DNA of 64,000 nt from assembly GCA_965205255.1 (NCBI GenBank), contig OZ242051.1, positions 2,294,001 to 2,358,000 on the forward strand, read 5' to 3'. Source of the DNA: G965205255 sp965205255 (GTDB taxonomy: Bacteria; Pseudomonadota; Gammaproteobacteria; Pseudomonadales; Endozoicomonadaceae). Below the pieces are notes generated by a model that was not told the origin of the DNA, did not search any database, and saw nothing but the letters and a program-made list of their open reading frames with translations. Shown one piece after another: positions 53,620 through 61,241 of this stretch. The translations under genes were made by a program, and so were the position numbers. Within the stretch, counting starts at the first letter, position 1; every line of letters starts with the position of its first letter.

Positions 53620-54390
53620 TTAATATGTCCATTCAGGCGCTCGTTTTTCCAAAAATGCCCGAACACCCTCTTGTTGATTAGAACCTTTAAACAGCTGTAA
53701 AAATAGCTCACGTTCTTTGGCAAGATTTTCCCACTGTGGTGTATGACGTGCTTGTTGGATTAATGCTTTACACGCCCTAAGACTATCAGGACTTACATCT
53801 TCAGTGCGAGATATAACCTTTAATGCGTATTCAAAAGGGTCGTTGGATATTTCTTCGCACAGAGCAATATCAAAAGCTGTCTGACCTCCAATAATCTCGC
53901 CACATAAAATAATACGCTTGGCCCAACCCTCACCGGCTAATGCTGCCAGATTCTGAGTACCACCTGCACAAGGCAATAATCCTACTTTAGCTTCAGGGAG
54001 TCCCAGTTTTGCTTTTGGGCTGACAAAACGCATATCACAGGCTAGAGCTACTTCAAGACCACCGCCCATAGCATAACCATCAATAGCTGCAATGGTAACA
54101 CCATTAAATTTGCTCAATGTTTCAAATGCTTCACCAAACATATCTGCCATTGCTTTTACTTGCTCCACAGGTGCATTATCAAATGTTTTTAAATCAGCAC
54201 CGGCAGAGAAAAATTTACCGTTATCGCTTTTAATAATCAAACCCGTTACTCGACGTTCATCACTTAACTGTTGAACGGTATTTTTAAACGAAGCGAGGCT
54301 TTCGTATGTCCATGTGTTTGCGGGGGGGTTATCAAGAGTAATAATGGCTATGGACTTTTGCTGTTCAATGCGAAATCCGGTGATTGGCAT
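53620..54390 (-). CDS. Enoyl-CoA hydratase/isomerase family protein
   Basis: 256 residues from ATG 54390, with AGGA 8 bases upstream. A GTG at 54405 overlaps the previous stop by 4 bases and is an alternative. Crotonase fold: IAIITLDNPPANTWTYESL, KFFSAGADLKTFDN (first oxyanion-hole segment), and DGYAMGGGLEVALACDMRFV with the conserved GGG and Glu. LGLPEAKVGLLPCAGGTQNL contains the second Glu position. In a valine/isobutyrate pathway it would hydrate methacrylyl-CoA. Last gene of the leftward operon. Confidence 0.9.
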   Translation of the reverse strand: MPITGFRIEQQKSIAIITLDNPPANTWTYESLASFKNTVQQLSDERRVTGLIIKSDNGKFFSAGADLKTFDNAPVEQVKAMADMFGEAFETLSKFNGVTIAAIDGYAMGGGLEVALACDMRFVSPKAKLGLPEAKVGLLPCAGGTQNLAALAGEGWAKRIILCGEIIGGQTAFDIALCEEISNDPFEYALKVISRTEDVSPDSLRACKALIQQARHTPQWENLAKERELFLQLFKGSNQQEGVRAFLEKRAPEWTY

Positions 54391-54401
54391 CAGGTTTTTC
54401 C

Positions 54402-55559
54402 TCACAGTAATTCTGGTTTGTCGTCGGACAGAAGTCTTCTTGAAATAATTAAACGCATAATTTCATTAGTACCCTCTAAAATACGATGAACACGCATATC
54501 ACGCAAATACCTTTCCAGAGGGTACTCTTTGATATAGCCGTAACCACCGTGTAATTGCAGTGCTTGGTCACAAATGGTAAACCCCACATCAGTGGCAAAC
54601 CTTTTAGCCATAGCACAATAAACAGTGGCATCGGGTTCTTTGTTGTCCAGTTTGCACGCAGCAAGCCGAACCATTTGCCTTGCTGCTACTAATTCTGTTT
54701 CCATATCAGCCAGTTTAAATTGTAATGCCTGAAAGGTAGCTATAAGTTTGCCAAACTGTCGACGCTCCAGCATATAATCTCTTGCTGTAGACAGAGCCTG
54801 CTGTGCCGTCCCAACTGAACAGCTGGCAATATTTATACGTCCACCGTCGAGCCCCATCATCGCAAAGGTGAATCCATCACCTTCTTTACCTAATAAAAAC
54901 TTTTCAGGAATTTTTACATTCTCAAAGGTTATAGCCCGTGTAGGCTGGCTGTTCCATCCAAGCTTTTCTTCTTTTCTGCCATAGGATATTCCTTGAGTGT
55001 CTGCCGGTACCATAAAAGCAGAAATACCTTTAGCGCCTTCAACACCTGTACGAGCCATAACAACTAAAACCTGTGTACTGCCAGCACCAGAAATAAATGT
55101 TTTTGATCCGTTGATAATATAACTGTCACCTTTTTTTATTGCGCTTGTCTGAATAGACGCTGCATCACTGCCGGCATTAGGTTCTGTTAAGCAATATGAA
55201 GCCAAGAGATTGCCAGACACCAGTTGTTCAACATACTCTCTTTTCACCTGATCACTACCAAAAGAAGACACCATCCATGTCGCCATGTTGTGAATTGTCA
55301 TGTAGGCTGTGGTTGATGTACAGCCCCTGGCAAGTTGCTCAAAAACCAAACTGGCATCCAACCTTGACAAACCAAGACCACCATATTCTTCTGGTGTATA
55401 TAATCCTAAAAAACCCATTTCGCCGGCTTTACGAATCACATCTACCGGAAAAAAGGTATCTATATCCCACTGTGCTGCAAGCGGAGCCATTTCTGCGCAC
55501 GAAAATTCTTGTGCTGCCTGTTGAAAGGCAACCTGTTCAGAAGTTAACGAGAAATCCAT
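54402..55559 (-). CDS. Acyl-CoA dehydrogenase (isobutyryl-CoA dehydrogenase type)
   Basis: 385 residues. It is a flavoenzyme that oxidises a short-chain acyl-CoA at C2-C3. SYCLTEPNAGSDAAS is the flavin-binding signature, RQFGKLIATFQALQFKLADM and LQLHGGYGYIKEYPLERYLR the second family pattern. RILEGTNEIMRLIISRRLL carries the catalytic Glu region. The neighbouring MmsA and valine/leucine dehydrogenase genes point to isobutyryl-CoA as substrate, though the sequence alone does not separate this from other short branched-chain types. Confidence 0.92.
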   Translation of the reverse strand: MDFSLTSEQVAFQQAAQEFSCAEMAPLAAQWDIDTFFPVDVIRKAGEMGFLGLYTPEEYGGLGLSRLDASLVFEQLARGCTSTTAYMTIHNMATWMVSSFGSDQVKREYVEQLVSGNLLASYCLTEPNAGSDAASIQTSAIKKGDSYIINGSKTFISGAGSTQVLVVMARTGVEGAKGISAFMVPADTQGISYGRKEEKLGWNSQPTRAITFENVKIPEKFLLGKEGDGFTFAMMGLDGGRINIASCSVGTAQQALSTARDYMLERRQFGKLIATFQALQFKLADMETELVAARQMVRLAACKLDNKEPDATVYCAMAKRFATDVGFTICDQALQLHGGYGYIKEYPLERYLRDMRVHRILEGTNEIMRLIISRRLLSDDKPELL

Positions 55560-55579
55560 ACATTTATCCTGCCAGGTGA

Positions 55580-57073
55580 TTATTTAAGTTTTATTGTCAT
55601 ATTTGGGCCATGAGCCACGTCATCATCTTCAAACCAACGAGTGGTTACAGTCTTTATTTTGGTGTAAAAGCGAATCACCTCTTTACCATAAGCATGAGCA
55701 TCACCATAAAATGAATCTTTCCAGCCGGTAAATGAAAATACGGGAACAGGTACAGGAATAGGCACATTGACACCCACCATTCCTACCTCAATTTCATGAC
55801 GATAACGAGCCGCTACAGAACCACTTGAAGTAAATACAGATGTTCCGTTACCGCAGTGATTTTGGTTTACCAAATTAATTGCTTCATCCAGAGAACCTGC
55901 ATTCATGCAACACAATACCGGACCAAATATTTCTTCACGGTAGATGCTCATCTCTGGAGTGACATCAGTAAATATTGTAGGACCAACCCAATTTCCAAGA
56001 GGGAAGTCCTCTACAGTACAGTCGGAACCATCCAGCAAACATTTTGCACCTTCCTGTTTGCCTTTTTTAATCAGGTCAAGAACACGTTTTTTTGCAGCAT
56101 TGCTGATGAGTGGGCCATAAGCTGCATTTTTATGATTATTGGTCCCGGGTTTAACTTTGGCCATCGCCTCAGCAAGTTCTTTTTGCCAGCTTTGAGTATC
56201 GCCCACAAAAATTGCCACGCTTATTGCCATACAACGTTGACCAGCAGCACCGACTGAAGCACCAAGAAGACTATTAATTACCTGCTGTTTATTTGCGTCT
56301 GGCATAATTACCAAGTGATTTTTAGCACCACCAAAACATTGCGCTCGCTTGAGATGCGCTGTGGCCGTTGTGTATACCGAGCGGGCACCATGAACAGAAC
56401 CAACAAATGAAACAGCACGAGTGTCTGGGTGCTTCACCAACGTTTCTGCCTGCTGTTTTGCTCCATGGATCAGTTGCAAGACACCTGCAGGTGCACCTGC
56501 TTCATAAAATAATTCTGCTAGTCTGACAGAAGTCATCGGGTCCTGTTCTGACGGTTTCAAAACAAAAGTATTGCCACAAGCAATTGCAAGAGGAAACATC
56601 CAAAGTGGGATCATTGCAGGAAAGTTAAATGGGGTAATTCCGACACATACTCCCAAAGGGTAACGGTAACTGACTGTCTCTATACCTGTTGCTACATTAG
56701 TTAACGACTCACCCGTCAAATTTGAAGCAACATTAGCGGCTTGCTCAACTACTTCTATTCCACGCCAGACATCACCCATAGCATCATCAAATATCTTCCC
56801 AGTTTCATGGCTGAGAATGGTAGCAATATCTTTTTGATGAATTTTGAGTAATTCCTGATATCGTTGCATGATTCTGGAACGTTTGAGTGCGGGTGTTTCT
56901 TTCCAGCTATTAAACGTTTCTTTGGCCGATTGAACCGCATGTTCAACCTCTTGTTCTGTTGCAAGAGGTACTTTTGCAATCACCTCCTGCGTAGCTGGAT
57001 TCAGCACATTTAAATAATCATCAGATGATGAATATACAGGCTTACCTTCAATAAATAGTGGAACCTCTGACAT
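55580..57073 (-). CDS. mmsA: Methylmalonate-semialdehyde dehydrogenase (CoA-acylating)
   Basis: 497 residues. GVCVGITPFNFPAMIPLWMFPLAI is a strong MmsA signature within the NAD-binding domain; AVSFVGSVHGARSVYTTATA and the nucleophile region GAAGQRCMAISVAIFVGD contain the catalytic Cys. VGVNVPIPVPVPVFSFTGWKDSFYGD near the C-terminus is specific to this subfamily. Oxidises methylmalonate semialdehyde to propionyl-CoA with NAD and CoA at the end of valine catabolism. Confidence 0.96.
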   Translation of the reverse strand: MSEVPLFIEGKPVYSSSDDYLNVLNPATQEVIAKVPLATEQEVEHAVQSAKETFNSWKETPALKRSRIMQRYQELLKIHQKDIATILSHETGKIFDDAMGDVWRGIEVVEQAANVASNLTGESLTNVATGIETVSYRYPLGVCVGITPFNFPAMIPLWMFPLAIACGNTFVLKPSEQDPMTSVRLAELFYEAGAPAGVLQLIHGAKQQAETLVKHPDTRAVSFVGSVHGARSVYTTATAHLKRAQCFGGAKNHLVIMPDANKQQVINSLLGASVGAAGQRCMAISVAIFVGDTQSWQKELAEAMAKVKPGTNNHKNAAYGPLISNAAKKRVLDLIKKGKQEGAKCLLDGSDCTVEDFPLGNWVGPTIFTDVTPEMSIYREEIFGPVLCCMNAGSLDEAINLVNQNHCGNGTSVFTSSGSVAARYRHEIEVGMVGVNVPIPVPVPVFSFTGWKDSFYGDAHAYGKEVIRFYTKIKTVTTRWFEDDDVAHGPNMTIKLK

Positions 57074-57187
57074 AATTATTCCCTGTGTTGCAAAGCGCTT
57101 CTCTAATTGAACAATGACTATTTATATTTTTATGTGGATAAATCTGGTTAAAGATGTAGTGAAACCAAAATTTACCACCAATAAGTC

Positions 57188-58234
57188 TTACAGTGAAAGT
57201 TTCTCTTCTGCAAGTTTATTGGCCACTTTTATTGTAGAAGTGCCTTCCTGCTCAGCTCGTTCAAAAATCGCTGTCAAAGTGTCAGCAATAGATTCTATAT
57301 GCTGTTTCGATTGTTTTGGATCATAACCACAGTACTCGTATGAAGCATCAATAATACCTCCTGCATTAATTGCGAAATCTGGTGCATAAAGTATTTCTCT
57401 CTCGCGTAATAAATCACCATTGTTAATATGTAACAGCTGATTATTTGCAGATCCGGCAATCACTTTTGCTTTAATTTGTGGAATAGTTTCAGCATTTAAA
57501 ATAGCACCCATGGCACAAGGTGAGAAAACGTCAACATTTTGTTTGTAAATAGACTCAGGAGCAACAGCCGTGGCACCTAGTTCATTGACAGCTTTTATGA
57601 CTAAATCCTCATAAACATCGGCTACGAAAAGTTCTGCACCATCTTTGCGTAAATATTCTGCTACTTTAAAACCAACTTTTCCAGTTCCCTGAATAGCAAT
57701 TTTTACACCTCGGAGAGAGTCTCGCCCAAGTTTATGTTTAACTGCAACCTTTATGCCTACGTAAACGCCGTAGGCTGTAGCAGGCGCTGTGTCCCCGTTA
57801 CAAGGTTGTCCGTCAATGCCAAGCCTGTCACCAGCACCTATAACGAAAGGCGTATGTTCAGATATAGTCAGAATATCCGCAACGGTAGTCCCTGAATCTG
57901 CTGCAGTAAAGTAATGACCATTAAGCCGGTTAATGCACTGAGCAAACGCTTTTAATAGTTGTGGATTTTTATCTTTTCTGGGGTTACCTATAACTACTGC
58001 CTTTCCACCTCCAAACTTCAGACCAGCCAACGCTGATTTATAAGTCATTCCTGTAGAAAGTCTTAATACATCAGTAAGTGCATCGTCAGCAGAGGCATAA
58101 TCATACATACGACAACCACCAAAAGAAGGGCCCAGTTTCGTACTGTGAATAGCTATAATAGCTTTAAGATTAGTGGCTTTATCGGTAAAATACGCGACAG
58201 TTTCATGTTCGTTAAAATCTTTGTGGAGTAACAT
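57188..58234 (-). CDS. Leucine/valine dehydrogenase (Glu/Leu/Phe/Val dehydrogenase family)
   Basis: 348 residues. It deaminates a branched-chain amino acid to the 2-oxo acid with NAD. GPSFGGCRMYDYASADDALT and MTYKSALAGLKFGGGKAVVIG (catalytic Lys in GLKFGGGK) are family hallmarks. YFTAADSGTTVADILTISE follows, and KIAIQGTGKVGFKVAEYLRK is the Rossmann NAD site. The length and pattern fit Leu/Val dehydrogenases rather than hexameric Glu dehydrogenase. Likely the first gene of the valine-degradation unit, 114 bases upstream of mmsA. Confidence 0.93.
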   Translation of the reverse strand: MLLHKDFNEHETVAYFTDKATNLKAIIAIHSTKLGPSFGGCRMYDYASADDALTDVLRLSTGMTYKSALAGLKFGGGKAVVIGNPRKDKNPQLLKAFAQCINRLNGHYFTAADSGTTVADILTISEHTPFVIGAGDRLGIDGQPCNGDTAPATAYGVYVGIKVAVKHKLGRDSLRGVKIAIQGTGKVGFKVAEYLRKDGAELFVADVYEDLVIKAVNELGATAVAPESIYKQNVDVFSPCAMGAILNAETIPQIKAKVIAGSANNQLLHINNGDLLREREILYAPDFAINAGGIIDASYEYCGYDPKQSKQHIESIADTLTAIFERAEQEGTSTIKVANKLAEEKLSL

Positions 58235-58788
58235 ATTTCATTTTCATGTGAAAGTAGAAGGAAATATTCTTTGCTCGCTGTCAGAAAGACTGGATTCAGG
58301 CAAAAATAATTTTCAGAATAATGAACTGAAAGTTATAGAACAAAGAACAGACTAAACAATAATTAAATAATATTGAACGCACACGGCACTTAATAAAAAC
58401 AACACAGAATTTAATAAAACAAAATAGAATTTAATAAAAACAAAACAGAATTTAATAAAAACAAAAGATAAGTAACAAGTCAAGTAGTATACTAAATTAT
58501 AATTAATAAGCCTGTTGATACCAATAATTGACCTCGTGAAATTATAATTACTACAGCCTATATGACTGATAGACAGGGGTGATATTGAACAAATATGTCT
58601 GCAAAATTATTTAACTAAATTGTTCGAATAAAGCATGTCACGTAAGTATAATTAAACGAAAAAAAACTTATTATTTCGCTAGCTATTTATAAATTCGCTA
58701 ATTGATTTATGAAGATATGAAAATATACATATGCAGGTAAGTAAATTTTAATGGATATAAAACTACCAATAATATAAAACTACCAATA
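58235..58788. other. Long AT-rich leader of the valine-degradation operon
   Basis: About 550 bases without a reading frame, among the most AT-rich in the window. It holds the A-rich tandem repeat at 58390-58466 and a 17-base tandem duplication at 58757-58790 next to the repeat element. The operon promoter must be here, but none is clear. Confidence 0.4.
58390..58466. repeat. Four A-rich tandem repeats with 20-21 base spacing
   Basis: The unit 'ttaataaaaacaaaacagaa' recurs with ttaataaaa beginning at 58390, 58411, 58431 and 58452, i.e. every 20-21 bases, two helical turns. Phased A-tracts of this kind usually bend DNA. It lies 156-232 bases upstream of the leftward valine/leucine dehydrogenase gene. 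Confidence 0.75.
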
Positions 58789-58790
58789 AT
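58757..58790. repeat. 17-base tandem duplication at element boundary
   Basis: ataaaactaccaataat occurs twice in succession, followed directly by the left end of dispersed-element copy 12, whose first bases (ataaaaaccc) partly extend the same pattern. Confidence 0.75.
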
Positions 58791-58949
58791 ATAAAAACCC
58801 ATTTCATCACTACTGTTATGAAATGGGTTTTTATGGCTTGCTGTTAAAAGAAAGTAGCGAGCAAGCCTGCTGTTGCAAGAAACTTCAACGCATAACTTTA
58901 AAATCAGAAAAGTAGCGCAATAAGAAGTTAAAAGCAGATTTTGATATTA
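58789..58949 (+). repeat. Dispersed inverted-repeat element, copy 12 (supplies pilB stop)
   Basis: 161 bp. The left end is diverged (atataaaaacccatttcatc); the right end is canonical (gttaaaagcagattttgata + tta). The last three bases, tta at 58947-58949, are the TAA stop codon of pilB on the minus strand. Confidence 0.9.
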
Positions 58950-60650
58950 TTCCATCGTTACTCGGTTCACTTCTTCAAGACTGGTCACTCCTTCCAGTAC
59001 TTTAATTAAACCAGACTCGCGTAATCCCATAAAACCATCTTTTCTGGCTTGAGCTGCAATATCAATGGAGTTGGCTTCTTGCATGATAAGCTTTTGCAGT
59101 TTTTTGGTTAAAGGTACTACCTCAAAAATACCAACCCGCCCCTTATAACCATTTACGCAATGTTCACATTCTTCGGTACCTGGACTGTAAATAGCTGTTT
59201 TCGCATTGATCTGATCTTTATGAAAGCCTTGTTGCAACAAAGCTTCTTCTGGTATTTTTTGTTTTATACGGCATTTACTACACAGTTTTCGGGCCAAGCG
59301 CTGAGCAATGATCAAACTGATAGAAGTAGCAATATTAAACGAAGGTACTCCCATATTAATTAAACGTGTCAATGTCTCAGCAGCGCTGTTTGTATGCAAT
59401 GTTGATAGTACCATATGGCCTGTTTGTGCAGCTTTAATGGCAATATTGGCTGTTTCAATATCACGAATCTCTCCCACCATAATCACATCAGGATCCTGAC
59501 GCAAAAAAGCACGGAGTGCTTTGGCAAAGTCCATCCCTTGCCTGACGTTCACATTTACTTGGTTAATACCTTCTAAATAAATTTCCACGGGGTCTTCTGC
59601 CGTGGATATATTTCGTTCTGAAGTATTAAGAATGTTTAACCCAGTATAAAGCGATACAGTTTTACCAGAACCTGTAGGTCCTGTAACAAGAATCATGCCT
59701 TGAGGCTGTTCGAGCGCTTCTTGAAACAATTCCTTTTGCTGTTTATCGTAACCCAGCTTATCAATACCAAGTTGTGCACTGGATGAATCGAGTATACGCA
59801 TCACCACCTTTTCACCCCATAAGGTTGGTAACGTGTTGACACGAAAATCAATGGCTTTGGTTTTTGATATTTTAAGCTTGACTCTGCCATCTTGGGGATT
59901 TCGGCGTTCTGATATATCCATACCGGACATGACTTTTAAACGTGAAGATATTTTACGCGATAAGGAGACAGGAGGTTTTGCAATTTCTCTTAATACACCA
60001 TCGACACGAAAACGGATACGATAATTTTTTTCATAAGGTTCAAAATGTAAATCAGAAGCACCCATTTTAATGGCAGAAAGTAGCATTTTATGCACAAATT
60101 TCACCACTGGTGCATCGTCGCCAGTATCTTCATCATCTTGTCCCTCTTCTGCATCTTGCTCAACAGTTAAACCTTCAAGTTCTTCTTCGTCAAGATCGCC
60201 CAAGGCACTTTCAGCACTGTTAAACAGTTTGTCGATCGTCTGTTTTAAGTGTTCATCGTTGACCAGCACAACTTCAATTTGAAGATTGGTTCTGAATCGA
60301 GCCACATCTAATGCGCTTTGATTATTTGGATCTGAAATAGCCACAAAAAGTTTTTTTCCACGTTGCATCAATGGCATAAAATGATGCTGACGCAAGTGGC
60401 TCTCACTCAACAATTCTTTAGGAACAAATTCAAGATTCATTGCTCGCAAATCAAATACCGGCATATCAAAAAGCTCGGCATTCATTCGGATAAGAACATG
60501 ATCGGCTATGACTCTATGGGTGAGGAGATAATGGTAAAGAGTGCATTTTTTATTGCGAGCTTTTTCCTGCGCCTGCAATACATGTTCTTTAGATATCAAC
60601 TTTTCGTCGACTAATTTTTTTGCTAAACCTGTTACGTGTTTTTCTATCAT
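58947..60650 (-). CDS. pilB: Type IV pilus extension ATPase PilB
   Basis: 567 residues. The N-terminal MshEN-type domain (KLVDEKLISKEHVLQAQEKA, FVAISDPNNQSALD) often binds cyclic-di-GMP. The ATPase core has MILVTGPTGSGKTVSLYTGL (Walker A), the Asp box, and PDVIMVGEIRDIETANIAIK (Walker B). QTGHMVLSTLHTNSAAETLT is the His box, and a zinc-binding tetracysteine module (CSKCRI...CEHC) is near the C-terminus. It powers pilus extension from the cytoplasm. The ending SLEEVNRVTME is near-normal, but its stop codon falls in a dispersed repeat. Divergent from pilA. Confidence 0.97.
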   Translation of the reverse strand: MIEKHVTGLAKKLVDEKLISKEHVLQAQEKARNKKCTLYHYLLTHRVIADHVLIRMNAELFDMPVFDLRAMNLEFVPKELLSESHLRQHHFMPLMQRGKKLFVAISDPNNQSALDVARFRTNLQIEVVLVNDEHLKQTIDKLFNSAESALGDLDEEELEGLTVEQDAEEGQDDEDTGDDAPVVKFVHKMLLSAIKMGASDLHFEPYEKNYRIRFRVDGVLREIAKPPVSLSRKISSRLKVMSGMDISERRNPQDGRVKLKISKTKAIDFRVNTLPTLWGEKVVMRILDSSSAQLGIDKLGYDKQQKELFQEALEQPQGMILVTGPTGSGKTVSLYTGLNILNTSERNISTAEDPVEIYLEGINQVNVNVRQGMDFAKALRAFLRQDPDVIMVGEIRDIETANIAIKAAQTGHMVLSTLHTNSAAETLTRLINMGVPSFNIATSISLIIAQRLARKLCSKCRIKQKIPEEALLQQGFHKDQINAKTAIYSPGTEECEHCVNGYKGRVGIFEVVPLTKKLQKLIMQEANSIDIAAQARKDGFMGLRESGLIKVLEGVTSLEEVNRVTME

Positions 60651-60753
60651 GATCTATAACTTATATTATTATGGTTTTTTTTAAAGCATAGGTGACTCTC
60701 ATAAAAATAAATACGTTGCCAGCAAAAAAAAGATCTCTCTTACTGTTATAAAT

Positions 60754-60780
60754 AACAAAAAAAAACCCAGTTTTTCTGGG
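60754..60780 (-). terminator. Hairpin before pilA, terminator-like on the minus strand
   Basis: CCCAG-TTTTT-CTGGG at 60766-60780. Read on the minus strand it is followed by a run of T, as in a Rho-independent terminator pointing toward pilB; read on the plus strand it forms a 5' leader hairpin ending just before the pilA ribosome site GGAGG. It could block antisense transcription or affect pilA translation. Confidence 0.5.
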
Positions 60781-60794
60781 CGGAGGAATACACC

Positions 60795-61235
60795 ATGGAA
60801 GGTCGGCTACCAATCATAAAAGCAAGCACGAAAGCCAATGGCTTTACACTGATCGAACTGATGATTGTTGTGGCGATTATAGGCATTCTGGCAGCGGTAG
60901 CACTCCCTGCTTATCAGGATTATTCAAAGCGGGCGCATGTCAGTGAAGGTCTTGGCTTGGCATCAGGTGCAAAGGCTGCTGTAGCCGAATATTATGCTAC
61001 TGAGGGTGAATTCCCAAGCAATAGCAGTGACGCTGGACTCGACAGTATTGTAGGAAAAGCCGTTAAGAGTATTCAGATAGGTGCCAGTGGTGTTATTACT
61101 ATTACATATAATACTAAAGTTGTTGATGATGCAACACTTACGTTGACACCTAATACATCCAGCGGACCTATCAACTGGGTTTGTAAAAACCAAGCAACAC
61201 TTGATTCCAAGTATGTACCTGCTTCTTGCAGATAA
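60795..61235 (+). CDS. pilA: Type IV major pilin PilA
   Basis: 146 residues. The class III leader is cleaved between G16 and F17 by PilD, giving FTLIELMIVVAIIGILAAVA with the conserved Glu at mature position 5. PAYQDYSKRAHVSEGL completes the N-terminal helix. The C-terminal disulfide loop is CKNQATLDSKYVPASC. The leader of 16 residues (MEGRLPIIKASTKANG) is longer than the 6-7 typical of type IVa pilins, and no internal start exists. Strong GGAGG ribosome site. Divergent from pilB and followed by a probable pilin glycan ligase. Confidence 0.96.
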   Translation: MEGRLPIIKASTKANGFTLIELMIVVAIIGILAAVALPAYQDYSKRAHVSEGLGLASGAKAAVAEYYATEGEFPSNSSDAGLDSIVGKAVKSIQIGASGVITITYNTKVVDDATLTLTPNTSSGPINWVCKNQATLDSKYVPASCR

Positions 61236-61241
61236 AATAAA

